Shown: one piece after another, positions 23,429 to 31,799 of the stretch
How the letters are laid out: the number at the start of each line of letters is the position of its first letter
How positions within the stretch are numbered: the stretch's first letter is position 1
Source: Planctomycetaceae bacterium
GTDB taxonomy: Bacteria > Planctomycetota > Phycisphaerae > Phycisphaerales > SM1A02
Reading direction: 5' to 3'
Length of the DNA: 64,000 nt
NCBI GenBank assembly: GCA_027490145.1
Contig: JAIXYQ010000015.1
Coordinates: forward strand, 310,001 to 374,000
Notes under the pieces: model-generated
Database searches by the model: none
What the model was told of the DNA's origin: nothing
The model's input: the letters and a program-made list of their open reading frames with translations, nothing else
Translations under genes and position numbers: made by a program

Positions 23429-24415
23429 GTGAACGACACCTCGGTCATCGACCTGCGCAACGTGCGCAAGACCTACAAGGGCCGCATCGAGGCCTTGCGC
23501 GGCGTCGACCTGGCGGTTGGTGCCGGTGAAGTCTTCGGATTGCTCGGCCCCAACGGTGCAGGCAAGAGCACGATCGTGAAGATCATGATGACCGTCGTGC
23601 GCGCCAGCGCCGGGGACGGCACGGTGCTGGGCAAGCCCTTGGGCGACAAGGGCGCACTGTCACGCGTTGGATATCTGCCCGAGCACCATCGTTTTCCGGC
23701 ATACCTGACCGGGCGGCAGGTCGTCGATTTCTTCGGCGCGCTCGCGGGAATGCCGCGCGCGGAGCGCCGTGCGCGGACGGAGGCCATGCTCGACCTGGTG
23801 CGCATGCGTGACTGGGCGGATCGGCGCCTGGGCACGTATTCGAAGGGCATGCAGCAGCGCGTCGGGCTCGCGGCCAGCCTGGTCAACGATCCCCGGCTCG
23901 TGGTGCTCGATGAGCCAACCGACGGCGTGGATCCCGTGGGACGCAAGGAGATCCGTGATCTGCTGCTGCGGTTGCGCGGCGAGGGACGGACGATCTTCGT
24001 CAACAGCCACCTCCTGAGCGAGATCGAGATGGTGTGCGATCGGGTGGCGATCATGGTGCAGGGCCGCGTGTGGGCCCAGGGCACCATCGATGACCTCACG
24101 CGCTCGAGCAAGCGCTTCGAGATCACGATGCGTGGTGCAGCGCCGGAGTGGGCCGTCGGTCTTGGAGCGCTGCGCGAGGACGGCGCATCGACCACGGTGG
24201 CGCTTCAGGTCGCGGACGCAGCCGATGCGCAGCCGGTGATCGATCGACTGCGCGCCCACGGCGTGGTCATCGAGCGGGCCGTGCCCGTCCGTGAGTCGCT
24301 CGAGGACCTCTTCATCCGTGCCGTGACCGATCCGTCATCGGGCGGCACGCTCAATCCGGGCGCGTTGCGTGATCGGCCGTCCGCACCACCGCCACCCATC
24401 GAGGTCGCCTCGTGA
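23429..24415 (+). CDS. ABC-2 type exporter, ATP-binding subunit
   Basis: The 328-residue protein is a CcmA/NatA-type ATPase. Walker A is GPNGAGKST, the Q-loop lies at about LPEHHRF, the signature is YSKGMQQR and Walker B is LVVLDEPTDGVDP, followed by the switch His in NSHLLSE. After residue 220 comes the DrrA/NatA-like C-terminal extension. The start is GTG at 23429; the frame upstream is not coding. Its last codons overlap the permease GTG start by four bases. Substrate is unknown. Confidence 0.9.
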   Translation: MNDTSVIDLRNVRKTYKGRIEALRGVDLAVGAGEVFGLLGPNGAGKSTIVKIMMTVVRASAGDGTVLGKPLGDKGALSRVGYLPEHHRFPAYLTGRQVVDFFGALAGMPRAERRARTEAMLDLVRMRDWADRRLGTYSKGMQQRVGLAASLVNDPRLVVLDEPTDGVDPVGRKEIRDLLLRLRGEGRTIFVNSHLLSEIEMVCDRVAIMVQGRVWAQGTIDDLTRSSKRFEITMRGAAPEWAVGLGALREDGASTTVALQVADAADAQPVIDRLRAHGVVIERAVPVRESLEDLFIRAVTDPSSGGTLNPGALRDRPSAPPPPIEVAS

Positions 24416-25506
24416 GCACCGCACTCCCCGAGGGCACCTACGGGCGCCAGACCTGGGCGATCGTGGTCGCTGCGTACCGCGAACTCAACGCCCGCAAGCT
24501 GTTCTGGCTTTCGCTGGCACTCTCCGGCATCATCGTCGTGGCCATCGCCGGCCTGGGCCTGGACGAAGAGGGCATCAGCGTCTTCGGCTGGACCTTCGAG
24601 AGCCCGTTCTTCAACGCCACGGTGGTGCCGCCGGCGACCTTCTACAAGCTGCTCTTCACGAACCTCGGCGTCGAGTGGTGGCTGGGGCTCGGCAGCACCG
24701 TCCTGGCGTTGGTCAGCACCGCGGGCATCATCCCCGACCTCGTGTCGGGCGGTGCGATCGACATGATGCTCTCGAGGCCGATCGGCCGGGGGCGGTTGTT
24801 CCTGACGAAGTGGATGACGGGGTTGCTCTTCACCTCGCTCCAGGTGTTCGTGTTCACGGGCGCGTGCTTCCTCGTGATCGGCATCCGCGGCGGATCGTGG
24901 GAGCCATCGCTCTTCCTGGCGGTTCCGCTGGTCGTGCTGTTCTACTCGTACCTCTTCGCCTTCTGCGCGCTCGTGGGCCTGCTCACGCGAAGCACCGTGG
25001 CAAGCCTCCTGCTGACCATGGTGTTCTGGTTCCTGGTGTTCGGGGTGCAGAGCGGCGAGGCGCTCACCAACTGGGGGCGCACCGCGAGCGCGATGGAGAT
25101 TGCCTCCTATGAGGGTGAGATCCTGCGGCGTGAGGCGGAGAATCCCAAGGATCCATTCATCGAGGGCCTCCTCGAGGAGCGCGATGCGCAGGCCGAGGAC
25201 GATGCGACCTGGCGACTCGTGCACAACTGCTTCATGGGCGTGATGGCACCCTTGCCCAAGACGGGCGAGACGCTTGAGCTGCTGGAGCGCCTGTTGGTGG
25301 ACCGGTCGGGCATCGAGGCTCCCGAGCGCGAGCGTCGCGGCGAAGGGGTGTTCGGATCCAATCGCGTGCGCAACCGCGAGGTGCGTGACGAGATCGATCG
25401 CCAGGCCGTCGGCAGGTCGCTGTGGTGGACGATCGGTACGAGCGTGCTGTTCGAGGTCGCCGTGCTGGCTTCGTGCGTCTGGGTCTTCCGACGCCGCGAC
25501 TTCTGA
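24412..25506 (+). CDS. ABC-2 type exporter, permease subunit
   Basis: This 364-residue membrane protein is the partner of the preceding ATPase. It has about six membrane segments: one at 30-48, a cluster between 90 and 220, and one near the C-terminus (SVLFEVAVLASCVWVF). Between the fifth and last segments lies a long charged soluble loop (about 225-335) rich in Glu and Arg. Such loops are seen in planctomycete ABC-2 permeases and probably face outside. The start is a GTG in a GTGA overlap, so expression is coupled to the ATPase. Confidence 0.82.
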   Translation: MSTALPEGTYGRQTWAIVVAAYRELNARKLFWLSLALSGIIVVAIAGLGLDEEGISVFGWTFESPFFNATVVPPATFYKLLFTNLGVEWWLGLGSTVLALVSTAGIIPDLVSGGAIDMMLSRPIGRGRLFLTKWMTGLLFTSLQVFVFTGACFLVIGIRGGSWEPSLFLAVPLVVLFYSYLFAFCALVGLLTRSTVASLLLTMVFWFLVFGVQSGEALTNWGRTASAMEIASYEGEILRREAENPKDPFIEGLLEERDAQAEDDATWRLVHNCFMGVMAPLPKTGETLELLERLLVDRSGIEAPERERRGEGVFGSNRVRNREVRDEIDRQAVGRSLWWTIGTSVLFEVAVLASCVWVFRRRDF

Positions 25507-25536
25507 CGAGGCGCTGCGCGCCCCGTGGGTGCCCGC

Positions 25537-26337
25537 TCACCCCGCGGAGAGCTCACGGCCGCGGTCCCGCGCAGCGATGATGGCGCGAGCCATCGCGTCG
25601 CCCGCGCCGGAGGCATCAAGGACCGCGAGCGCCGCAGCAGTGGTCCCGGCCGGGCTCGTGACAGCGCGCCGGAGTGCGGCAGGATCGTCCGATGTCCGGC
25701 GCAGCAGTTCCGCCGCACCCAGGATCGTCTGCCGCACGAGCAGGTCGGCCGAGGCGTCATCGAAGCCGGCGTCGCGCGCGCCGCGCATCATGTGCTCGGC
25801 CAGGTGGAAGACGTAGGCCGGTCCGCTGCCGCACACCGCAGTGGCGGCATCCATCAGCGACTCGTCGATCCGGTGCACGATGCCGATGGTCTCGAACATC
25901 GCCACGACGGCTTCGCGATCGTCCGGTGTGCAGGATGCATCGAACGCCACCGTCGACATGGCCGCGCCGACCATCGCGGGCGTGTTGGGCATGACGCGGG
26001 CGATGCGCGCGTGGGACCCCAGGGTGCCGGTCATGGTCTTCATGGTGATGCCGGCCATGACGCTGATCACCAGCGTGGTCCGGGGCAGGGGCCCCAACTG
26101 CGACGCAAGGCCATCGTAGCGCTGGGGCTTGACCGCGATGAGCAACGTCGGTGCGTCCACGAGGGCGGCGACGGAGTCCGTCGTCCGCAGGCCGAGCCGG
26201 CGCACCTCGGCGCATCGGTGCTCGTCCGGATCGAAGGCGACGACCTCATCGGGCTCCAGGCGGCCGGCGGCAAGCATGCCGCGGACGATGGCCCCGCCCA
26301 TGTTGCCGAATCCTGCGACCGCGAGCCGTATGGACAT
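25537..26337 (-). CDS. proC: Pyrroline-5-carboxylate reductase
   Basis: The 266-residue enzyme catalyses the last step of proline synthesis, NAD(P)H-dependent reduction of pyrroline-5-carboxylate. The Rossmann start is VAGFGNMGGAIVRGML, and VKPQ and MPNTPAMVG are family signatures. The C-terminal domain has CGSGPAYVFHLAEHM and TSPAGTTAAAL, the substrate-binding helices. The ATG at 26337 fits the family start; upstream frame is not coding. It is divergent from accA by 41 bases. Confidence 0.93.
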   Translation of the reverse strand: MSIRLAVAGFGNMGGAIVRGMLAAGRLEPDEVVAFDPDEHRCAEVRRLGLRTTDSVAALVDAPTLLIAVKPQRYDGLASQLGPLPRTTLVISVMAGITMKTMTGTLGSHARIARVMPNTPAMVGAAMSTVAFDASCTPDDREAVVAMFETIGIVHRIDESLMDAATAVCGSGPAYVFHLAEHMMRGARDAGFDDASADLLVRQTILGAAELLRRTSDDPAALRRAVTSPAGTTAAALAVLDASGAGDAMARAIIAARDRGRELSAG

Positions 26338-26378
26338 GCGTACACGGTATCGCGCTGGTCGCGCTAGGATTCCCGACC

Positions 26379-27356
26379 ATGGCCAAAGCCGGCTACAGCG
26401 GCAGTTACGTGCTGGACTTCGAGCAGCCCGTCGTCGAGATCGAGAAGCAGATCGACGCGCTCGAGGCGAACCCGTCCGCACCCCGTTTTGCCGAGGAGCT
26501 CGCCACGCTGCGCTCCACGCGCGACACGCTCCTGACCAAGACCTATGGTGGCCTCACGGCGTGGCAGACGGTCCGGGTGGCGCGGCATCCGGCGCGTCCG
26601 CAGACCCTCGATCATGTGGACGCCATGTGCCGCGACTTCGTGCAGCTGCACGGCGATCGGCAGTGCGCCGACGACCCAGCCATCGTGACGGGCCTGGCCC
26701 GCATCGGCCCGTTCAAGGTCATGGTGATCGGCCACCAGAAGGGGCGGTCGACGGCCGAGCGGATCCGCTGCCGGTTCGGCTGCGCGAATCCCGATGGGTA
26801 CCGCAAGGCGCTGCTGAAGATGCAGTTTGCCGAGAAGTTCAAGCTGCCGATCGTCACCCTCGTGGACACGCCGGGTGCCTATCCGGGCATCGAGAGCGAG
26901 GAGCGCGGCCAAGCCGAGGCGATCGCCGTCAACCTCCGCGAGATGAGCCGCTTGCGCACGCCGATCGTGAGCGTGGTGATCGGCGAGGGCGGCTCGGGCG
27001 GCGCACTCGGGATCGCCGTCGCCGACCGTGTCGCGATGATGGAACACGCCTGGTACTCGGTCATCAGTCCCGAGGGCTGTGCGGCGATCCTCTGGAAGGA
27101 AGCCAACGAGAAGACGAACACGCTCGCGGCGCAGGCCCTCTCGCTGACCGCCCGCCAGAACCTGTCCAACGGCATCATCGATGCCATCGTGCCCGAGCCC
27201 GCTGGCGGCGCGCATCGTGACCCCCGTGCGGCGAGCGACGCGCTGCAGGGGTGGATCATCGACCAGCTGCGTGACCTGTCGCGCGTCGATCCGGACACGC
27301 TGGTCAACCTGCGCTTTGAGAAGTTCAGGCGCATGGGCAGCGTGCGCTCAGGCTGA
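26379..27356 (+). CDS. accA: Acetyl-CoA carboxylase carboxyltransferase subunit alpha
   Basis: This 325-residue protein is AccA, which with AccD transfers CO2 from carboxybiotin to acetyl-CoA to start fatty-acid synthesis. Visible family segments are LDFEQPVVEIEKQIDAL at the N-terminus, CRDFVQLHGDRQCADDPAI, FGCANPDGYRKALLKM, VTLVDTPGAYPGI and IGEGGSGGALGI. No AccD is fused or adjacent. Length is normal. The short divergent gap to proC must hold both promoters. Confidence 0.95.
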   Translation: MAKAGYSGSYVLDFEQPVVEIEKQIDALEANPSAPRFAEELATLRSTRDTLLTKTYGGLTAWQTVRVARHPARPQTLDHVDAMCRDFVQLHGDRQCADDPAIVTGLARIGPFKVMVIGHQKGRSTAERIRCRFGCANPDGYRKALLKMQFAEKFKLPIVTLVDTPGAYPGIESEERGQAEAIAVNLREMSRLRTPIVSVVIGEGGSGGALGIAVADRVAMMEHAWYSVISPEGCAAILWKEANEKTNTLAAQALSLTARQNLSNGIIDAIVPEPAGGAHRDPRAASDALQGWIIDQLRDLSRVDPDTLVNLRFEKFRRMGSVRSG

Positions 27357-27456
27357 GCATTCGCTCGCGAGCGCCGTTTCGCATGGATCATCCGCGCCGT
27401 CGGATCGCGTTCGATCGCCGGGCTGCGCGGGCCAACGGGAGCTGCTGTTGCGTCGG

Positions 27457-27485
27457 TTGCCATCAGGCGAAGATGGTGGTAAAAT
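27457..27485 (+). promoter_or_regulatory. Promoter of the dksA-like gene
   Basis: The -35 box TTGCCA (27457-27462), a 17-base spacer and the -10 box TAAAAT (27480-27485) make a good sigma-70 promoter. Transcription would start near 27492, leaving a leader of about 100 nt before the GTG at 27593. Confidence 0.6.
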
Positions 27486-27592
27486 GCGGGGCAGTTTCGT
27501 CGAAATCAAGGTGTTCTCGGACGAAATCCGTCCATTCCGCCGTGGAATGGTCAGATTATCAGTCCTGACCCGGCGTCTCAGGAGCACTCCAC

Positions 27593-28705
27593 GTGGCCAA
27601 GAAGAACGGGGCATCCAAGAACGCGCCCGCCAAGAAGCCCATCGGCTCGTCGAAGCCTGCAGTCAAGGGCAACAAGGACATCAAGGGGGCCAAGGCACCC
27701 GTCAAGCCCGCCGTGAAGGCCGGTTCGAAGCCTGCGTCCAAGCCCGCGGGCAAGGTCCCTGGCAAGACTGTTGGCAAGGCTGCTCCCAAGGCCGCCGCGA
27801 AGCCGGCGACCAAGGCTGCGCCCAAGCCCGCCGTGGAGACGCCGAAGGCCAAGCCTGCCGCGGCGAAGGCTCCGGCCTCAGCCGGCACCGCCGGAGTCAA
27901 GCCAACGCACATCGGCAAGATCACCGAACCGCCGCCGCCGCCGCCCCCGAAGCGTCGTGGCATCCTGCCGCCGCTCTTCGGTCCGCCGCCCACTCCTCCC
28001 AAGCGGAGCAAGGGCGCGCCGCCGCCGGTCATCGCCAAGCCCAAGCCCAAGAAGAAGCCTGGCGCAGAGAACACGGACAAGACTCCCAAGAAGAAGATCG
28101 ATTACGCCAACGCCGTGTCGGTGGCTGCAGCTGCCGTCCAGGCCGCAGCCGCTCCGGCGCAGCCATCCAAGAAGGCGCCGTTGCAGCCGGGCTTGGTCAT
28201 GATCAGTGGTCGCCGCGTCCGCACGCTGAGCCTGAAGGGGATCAAGATCGCACGCACGCCGAAGTCGTCGTCCAAGTCGGCGGCAACCAAGGCGGTCGAA
28301 ACGGCTCCGGTCGTGCTGGCCAAGACGAAGCTGACCCCGAAGGAGCTCGAGGGCTATCGCGACATCCTGAACCGCATGCGTCGCGAACTCGCGGGCCGCG
28401 TCCATGACCTCGAGGAAGAGGCGCTCAAGAGCAGCGGTGGCAACCTCAGCAACATGCCGCTGCACATGGCCGACGTCGGCACCGATACCTTCGACCAGGA
28501 CTTCAACATCGGGATGGCGCAGGCCGAGCGCGGCATCGTGCAGGAAATCGACGAAGCGCTCAAGCGCATCGCCGATCGGACCTACGGCATGTGCATGCTG
28601 ACCGGCAAGCCGATCCCCAAGGGCCGACTGGCCGCCATGCCGTGGGCCAAGTACACGGTCGAGGCCGCACGCCAGGTCGAGAAGTCACGTCCTCGGCCAC
28701 AGTGA
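27593..28705 (+). CDS. DksA/TraR-like protein with histone-H1-like N-terminus
   Basis: The 370-residue protein has two unlike parts. Residues 1-240 are rich in Lys, Ala and Pro, with repeats such as AKPATKAAPKPA and a Pro tract, like histone-H1-type bacterial DNA-binding tails. Residues 255-370 resemble DksA/TraR: a coiled coil (GYRDILNRMRRELAGRV onward) and a zinc-finger-like end. Only one of the four zinc Cys is present (Cys334 in YGMCMLTGKPIPKGRL), and the second pair is replaced near WAKYTVEAA, so zinc binding is unlikely. Start is GTG with AGGAG at 27580-27584. DksA binds RNA polymerase; here DNA or RNA tethering by the tail is inferred. It precedes lspA, a common planctomycete order. 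Confidence 0.82.
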   Translation: MAKKNGASKNAPAKKPIGSSKPAVKGNKDIKGAKAPVKPAVKAGSKPASKPAGKVPGKTVGKAAPKAAAKPATKAAPKPAVETPKAKPAAAKAPASAGTAGVKPTHIGKITEPPPPPPPKRRGILPPLFGPPPTPPKRSKGAPPPVIAKPKPKKKPGAENTDKTPKKKIDYANAVSVAAAAVQAAAAPAQPSKKAPLQPGLVMISGRRVRTLSLKGIKIARTPKSSSKSAATKAVETAPVVLAKTKLTPKELEGYRDILNRMRRELAGRVHDLEEEALKSSGGNLSNMPLHMADVGTDTFDQDFNIGMAQAERGIVQEIDEALKRIADRTYGMCMLTGKPIPKGRLAAMPWAKYTVEAARQVEKSRPRPQ

Positions 28706-28747
28706 CGTTGCGCCGATTGAGGCGCGCGAGCCGACCGTGAGCCACTC

Positions 28748-29434
28748 ATGAGCACCGAGCCCAGGGCATCCAACCCCGCATGCCCAGCATGCCCAGCATG
28801 GCGTTCGCCACGGGCGTGGGGCGTGCTCGTCGGCGTCCTCGCTGCCTCCTTGGTGCTCGACCTGTGGAGCAAGTCATGGGCGTTCGATCACGTCGCCGGC
28901 TATCCGATCGTGCTGCCGGATCGTGATGCGGTCGCCGACCCGTCGTATCGGCTGCCCTTCCACGAGGGCGTGCGCGTCCTGCCGGCGAGCCTCCTTGACT
29001 TCCACCTGGTCCTCAACCGCGGTGCGGTCTTCGGCATCGGTCAGCAGCAGCGCTGGCTGTTCGTGTGTTTCTCGGTGCTGGCCGTGGTGGTGGGGTTGTG
29101 GATCTTCGCCCGGTGGACCCGGGACCGCATGACGCTGGCCCACGTGGGGATTGCGTTGGTCCTGGCTGGCGGGCTGGGCAATCTCTACGACCGGCTCTTC
29201 GTCGGCGCCGTGCGTGACTTCCTGCACATGCTGCCGAGATGGAACCTGCCCTTCGGTCTGGCGTGGCCGGGTGGCGCCACCGAGGTCTTCCCGTGGGTCT
29301 TCAACGTCGCTGACGTGAGCCTGCTGGTTGGCCTTGGCCTGCTCTACCTGCACTCGCGCCGCGAGGAGCAGCGGCAGGCGCGGCTCAAGGCCGCGGTGGG
29401 CGCCCCGGGCAACGTGCCGCCATCGTCAACGTGA
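28748..29434 (+). CDS. lspA: Lipoprotein signal peptidase
   Basis: The 228-residue inner-membrane aspartic protease removes signal peptides from prolipoproteins. Four membrane segments are visible. The catalytic aspartates are Asp157 (GAVRDFLHM) and Asp189 (FNVADVSLL), with the conserved GNLYDRL before them and LNRGAVFGIG in the loop. There is a polar insertion at about 55-75 and another between the two Asp residues, making it longer than most LspA (about 160). Near the N-terminus a 9-base repeat codes for PACPACPA. Several lipoproteins in this window (22013, 34763, 40244) are its likely substrates. Confidence 0.92.
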   Translation: MSTEPRASNPACPACPAWRSPRAWGVLVGVLAASLVLDLWSKSWAFDHVAGYPIVLPDRDAVADPSYRLPFHEGVRVLPASLLDFHLVLNRGAVFGIGQQQRWLFVCFSVLAVVVGLWIFARWTRDRMTLAHVGIALVLAGGLGNLYDRLFVGAVRDFLHMLPRWNLPFGLAWPGGATEVFPWVFNVADVSLLVGLGLLYLHSRREEQRQARLKAAVGAPGNVPPSST

Positions 29435-29465
29435 GCCCGGCGTGCGCGCGGCCGGCGCGGTCCAC

Positions 29466-30785
29466 TCAGGCCTGAACCACGGTGCCGCCGCTGGTCTTGC
29501 GCATGGCATTGCGCGTGTCGACCACGAGCGGAGCGTTCGACGCCACGGCCTGGTAGTCGACCGCATCGTGGTCGGTCACGACGAGGACGCAGTCGGCCGA
29601 CTTCAGCGTGGCCGCATCGAGCTTCACGCTCGAGAGCGGAATCGTGTGCTTGCGCATGCGCGGGAAGGTCGGCACGTGGGGATCGTGGTAGCTCACCTGC
29701 GCGCCGCGATCCATCAGCAGTTCGATGATCTCGGCCGCCGGCGTCTCGCGCGGGTCGTCGATGTTCTTCTTGTACGCCACGCCGAGCACCAGGACCTTGG
29801 ATCCCTTGAGTGCCTTGCCGTGGTCGTTCAAGGCATGCATCACCTTGTCGATGACGAAGTGCGGCATCGAGGTGTTGACCTCGCCCGCGAGTTCGATGAA
29901 TCGCGTGCTGACGCCGACCTCCTTCGCCTTCCAGGTCAGGTAGAACGGGTCGATGGGAATGCAGTGGCCGCCGAGGCCCGGGCCCGGATAGAAGGGCATG
30001 AAGCCGAACGGCTTCGTGCTCGCGGCATCGATGACTTCCCAGACGTCGATGCCCATGCGGTCGAGCACGATCTTCATCTCGTTGACGAGCGCGATGTTCA
30101 CGCAGCGGAACACGTTCTCGAGCACCTTCGCGGTCTCGGCCACTTCCGCGGTCGACACGAGGTGCGCCGCCTTGACGACCCGGGCATAGAGCGCGTGGGC
30201 GATCTGGCCGCTCACCGCGTCGGTGCCGCCGACGAGCTTGGGGATCGCTGCCGCGCTGCGGCCGATGCTCCCCGGATCCTCGCGCTCGGGGCTGTAGGCC
30301 AGGAAGTAGTCCTCGTTGCGCTTGAGTCCGGTGGCGTCGAGGATCGGTCCCATCTCATCGCGCGTGGTGCCGGGATAGGTCGTGCTCTCCAGGACCACGA
30401 TCTGGCCCTTGCGCAGAACGCCCGCCACCATGCGGGTGCTGTCGAGCACGTAGGTCAGGTCCGGTTCGCGATGATGTCCCAAGGGGGTCGGCACGCACAG
30501 CAGGATCGCGTCAGCCTTGGCCAGTTCCTTCGGATCGCTCGTCGCCTTGAACTTCGGATCGGTCTTGAGGCGATCGAAGAACTCCTGGCCCAGGTGGTGG
30601 ATGTACGAGGTTCCCGCGTGGATCGCGTCGATCTTCCGCTGGTCGATGTCGTAGCCGATGATGGCGTATCCAGCCTCAAGCAGGGCCTTGCTCAAGGGCA
30701 GGCCAACGTAGCCCAGGCCCACGATGCCGACGACGGCGGACTTGGACTCGATGCGCTTGAGGAGCTCCGAAGCGGTTTGGTTCAT
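29466..30785 (-). CDS. UDP-N-acetyl sugar 6-dehydrogenase (WbpA/WecC-like)
   Basis: This 439-residue enzyme belongs to the UDP-glucose/UDP-GlcNAc dehydrogenase family, which oxidises C6 of a UDP sugar to a uronate using NAD+. The N-terminal Rossmann start is VGIVGLGYVGLPLS. Family segments are CVPTPLG, STTYPGTT, and FYPGPGLGGHCIPIDPFYL with the catalytic Cys near residue 275. The C-terminal domain has VLGVAYKKNIDDPRETPA. The sequence style is that of WbpA-type UDP-GlcNAc 6-dehydrogenases. It probably supplies a uronic acid for a surface glycan, though it is not within the cluster at 3825-17516. Confidence 0.88.
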   Translation of the reverse strand: MNQTASELLKRIESKSAVVGIVGLGYVGLPLSKALLEAGYAIIGYDIDQRKIDAIHAGTSYIHHLGQEFFDRLKTDPKFKATSDPKELAKADAILLCVPTPLGHHREPDLTYVLDSTRMVAGVLRKGQIVVLESTTYPGTTRDEMGPILDATGLKRNEDYFLAYSPEREDPGSIGRSAAAIPKLVGGTDAVSGQIAHALYARVVKAAHLVSTAEVAETAKVLENVFRCVNIALVNEMKIVLDRMGIDVWEVIDAASTKPFGFMPFYPGPGLGGHCIPIDPFYLTWKAKEVGVSTRFIELAGEVNTSMPHFVIDKVMHALNDHGKALKGSKVLVLGVAYKKNIDDPRETPAAEIIELLMDRGAQVSYHDPHVPTFPRMRKHTIPLSSVKLDAATLKSADCVLVVTDHDAVDYQAVASNAPLVVDTRNAMRKTSGGTVVQA

Positions 30786-30837
30786 GGGAGTTGAACGGTA
30801 CTCCCGGCAGCCCCGTATGTCGCGCGGAGATCCGCCG

Positions 30838-31671
30838 TCAGGTCCACAACCCCAGGACGTACGCCAGCTCGTACCCACCGACCACGCCGTCGTTGTTCAG
30901 GTCGTATTCAGGCACATTCGTGCCCCAAGCACCCAGGATCAGGCCCAGGTCGATGCCGTCGACCACGCCATCAGCGTTGAAATCGCCCTCGATCGGCGGC
31001 GGCGGCGGTGCCGGAGGGATGAAGGTGACCGTGAGCTTGGGGCGCTGCCCGACCGTGCCCCATTCGCTGGTGGCGATCTCAATGCCGTCATCGTTGCCAT
31101 CGATGATCTCCGGCAGGAACGCCACGCCCCAATTGGGTTGGCCGTCAGCCCACGCCTGGACCAAGCCGGTGACCCCGATGAGCTTGAGGGAATTGTCCTC
31201 GGGCTCGTTGTCGCCGTTGAAGCTGGCCCAGCGCGGGGCCAGATCCTGGGGCTGGCTCAGTCCACCGGCGAGCGAGTTCCAGCTGCTGCCTTCGTCCCAC
31301 GCGCGGACCACCGGGTACACGTCGATGAAGGGATTCCAGAACGGCGTGTCGATGTCCTCGACCACGTGGATCTCGAGCGTGGCGCTGACGATCGTGCTGC
31401 CGGGCGGAATCGCCGCGTCAGCGATGATTCCGTCGAAGCGCAGCAGCGCCTGGCCCCGGTAGTCGCTGAAGATCGAGTTGGGCACATCGTCATCGACCCA
31501 GCGCGTGCCGTCATTGCCGTAGCTGGAATTGGGAGAGTTCTGGTTGATCCAGGTGTCGAGTGTTCCCGAGTAGCCGTTCTCACCCTGCCGGAAGGAGATC
31601 GTCTGCTGCGACCACGCCGTGGATGCGCACAGGATCGACGCGACGAAGAAACCTGCAGTGCCTTGGATCAT
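30838..31671 (-). CDS. Secreted DNRLRE-type protein with dockerin-like end
   Basis: The 277-residue protein starts with a signal peptide (to about residue 21, STAWSQ). Residues 22-220 form one beta-sandwich of the DNRLRE/CBM96-like kind: LRFDGI, a SATLEIHVVED strand, and the closing PKLTVTF. After a Pro tract (about 219-226) come two EF-hand-like repeats, DFNADGVVDGIDLGLILGAWG and DLNNDGVVGGYELAYVLGLW. Such repeats are found at the end of many Phycisphaerae secreted proteins. Ligand and anchoring partner are unknown. The ATG at 31671 precedes the signal peptide directly. Confidence 0.75.
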   Translation of the reverse strand: MIQGTAGFFVASILCASTAWSQQTISFRQGENGYSGTLDTWINQNSPNSSYGNDGTRWVDDDVPNSIFSDYRGQALLRFDGIIADAAIPPGSTIVSATLEIHVVEDIDTPFWNPFIDVYPVVRAWDEGSSWNSLAGGLSQPQDLAPRWASFNGDNEPEDNSLKLIGVTGLVQAWADGQPNWGVAFLPEIIDGNDDGIEIATSEWGTVGQRPKLTVTFIPPAPPPPPIEGDFNADGVVDGIDLGLILGAWGTNVPEYDLNNDGVVGGYELAYVLGLWT

Positions 31672-31799
31672 GAGGGCATCATGCCACAGGATGTCGTCCG
31701 GGCGAAATGCGGGTCGCCTCATGATCGGGGGCGTTCTCGGTCCGAGCCCGGGTCGACACCGGAGTCTCGAGACGAGGTCCGCAATCCGGTGGATGGCCA

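Noticed and set aside
27559..28089. A Gly/Leu-rich 176-codon frame on the minus strand
   Set aside because: It is the mirror of the Lys/Ala/Pro-rich repeats of the DksA-like gene. The apparent membrane-like composition is an artefact of the repeats.
28777..28803. Short tandem 9-base repeats in the lspA 5' end
   Set aside because: Only two and a half copies; considered as a phase-variation tract, but a 9-base unit keeps the frame, so it cannot switch the gene.
29328..30794. A 488-codon open frame on the plus strand
   Set aside because: It is antisense to the UDP-sugar dehydrogenase gene and has the same shadow composition.
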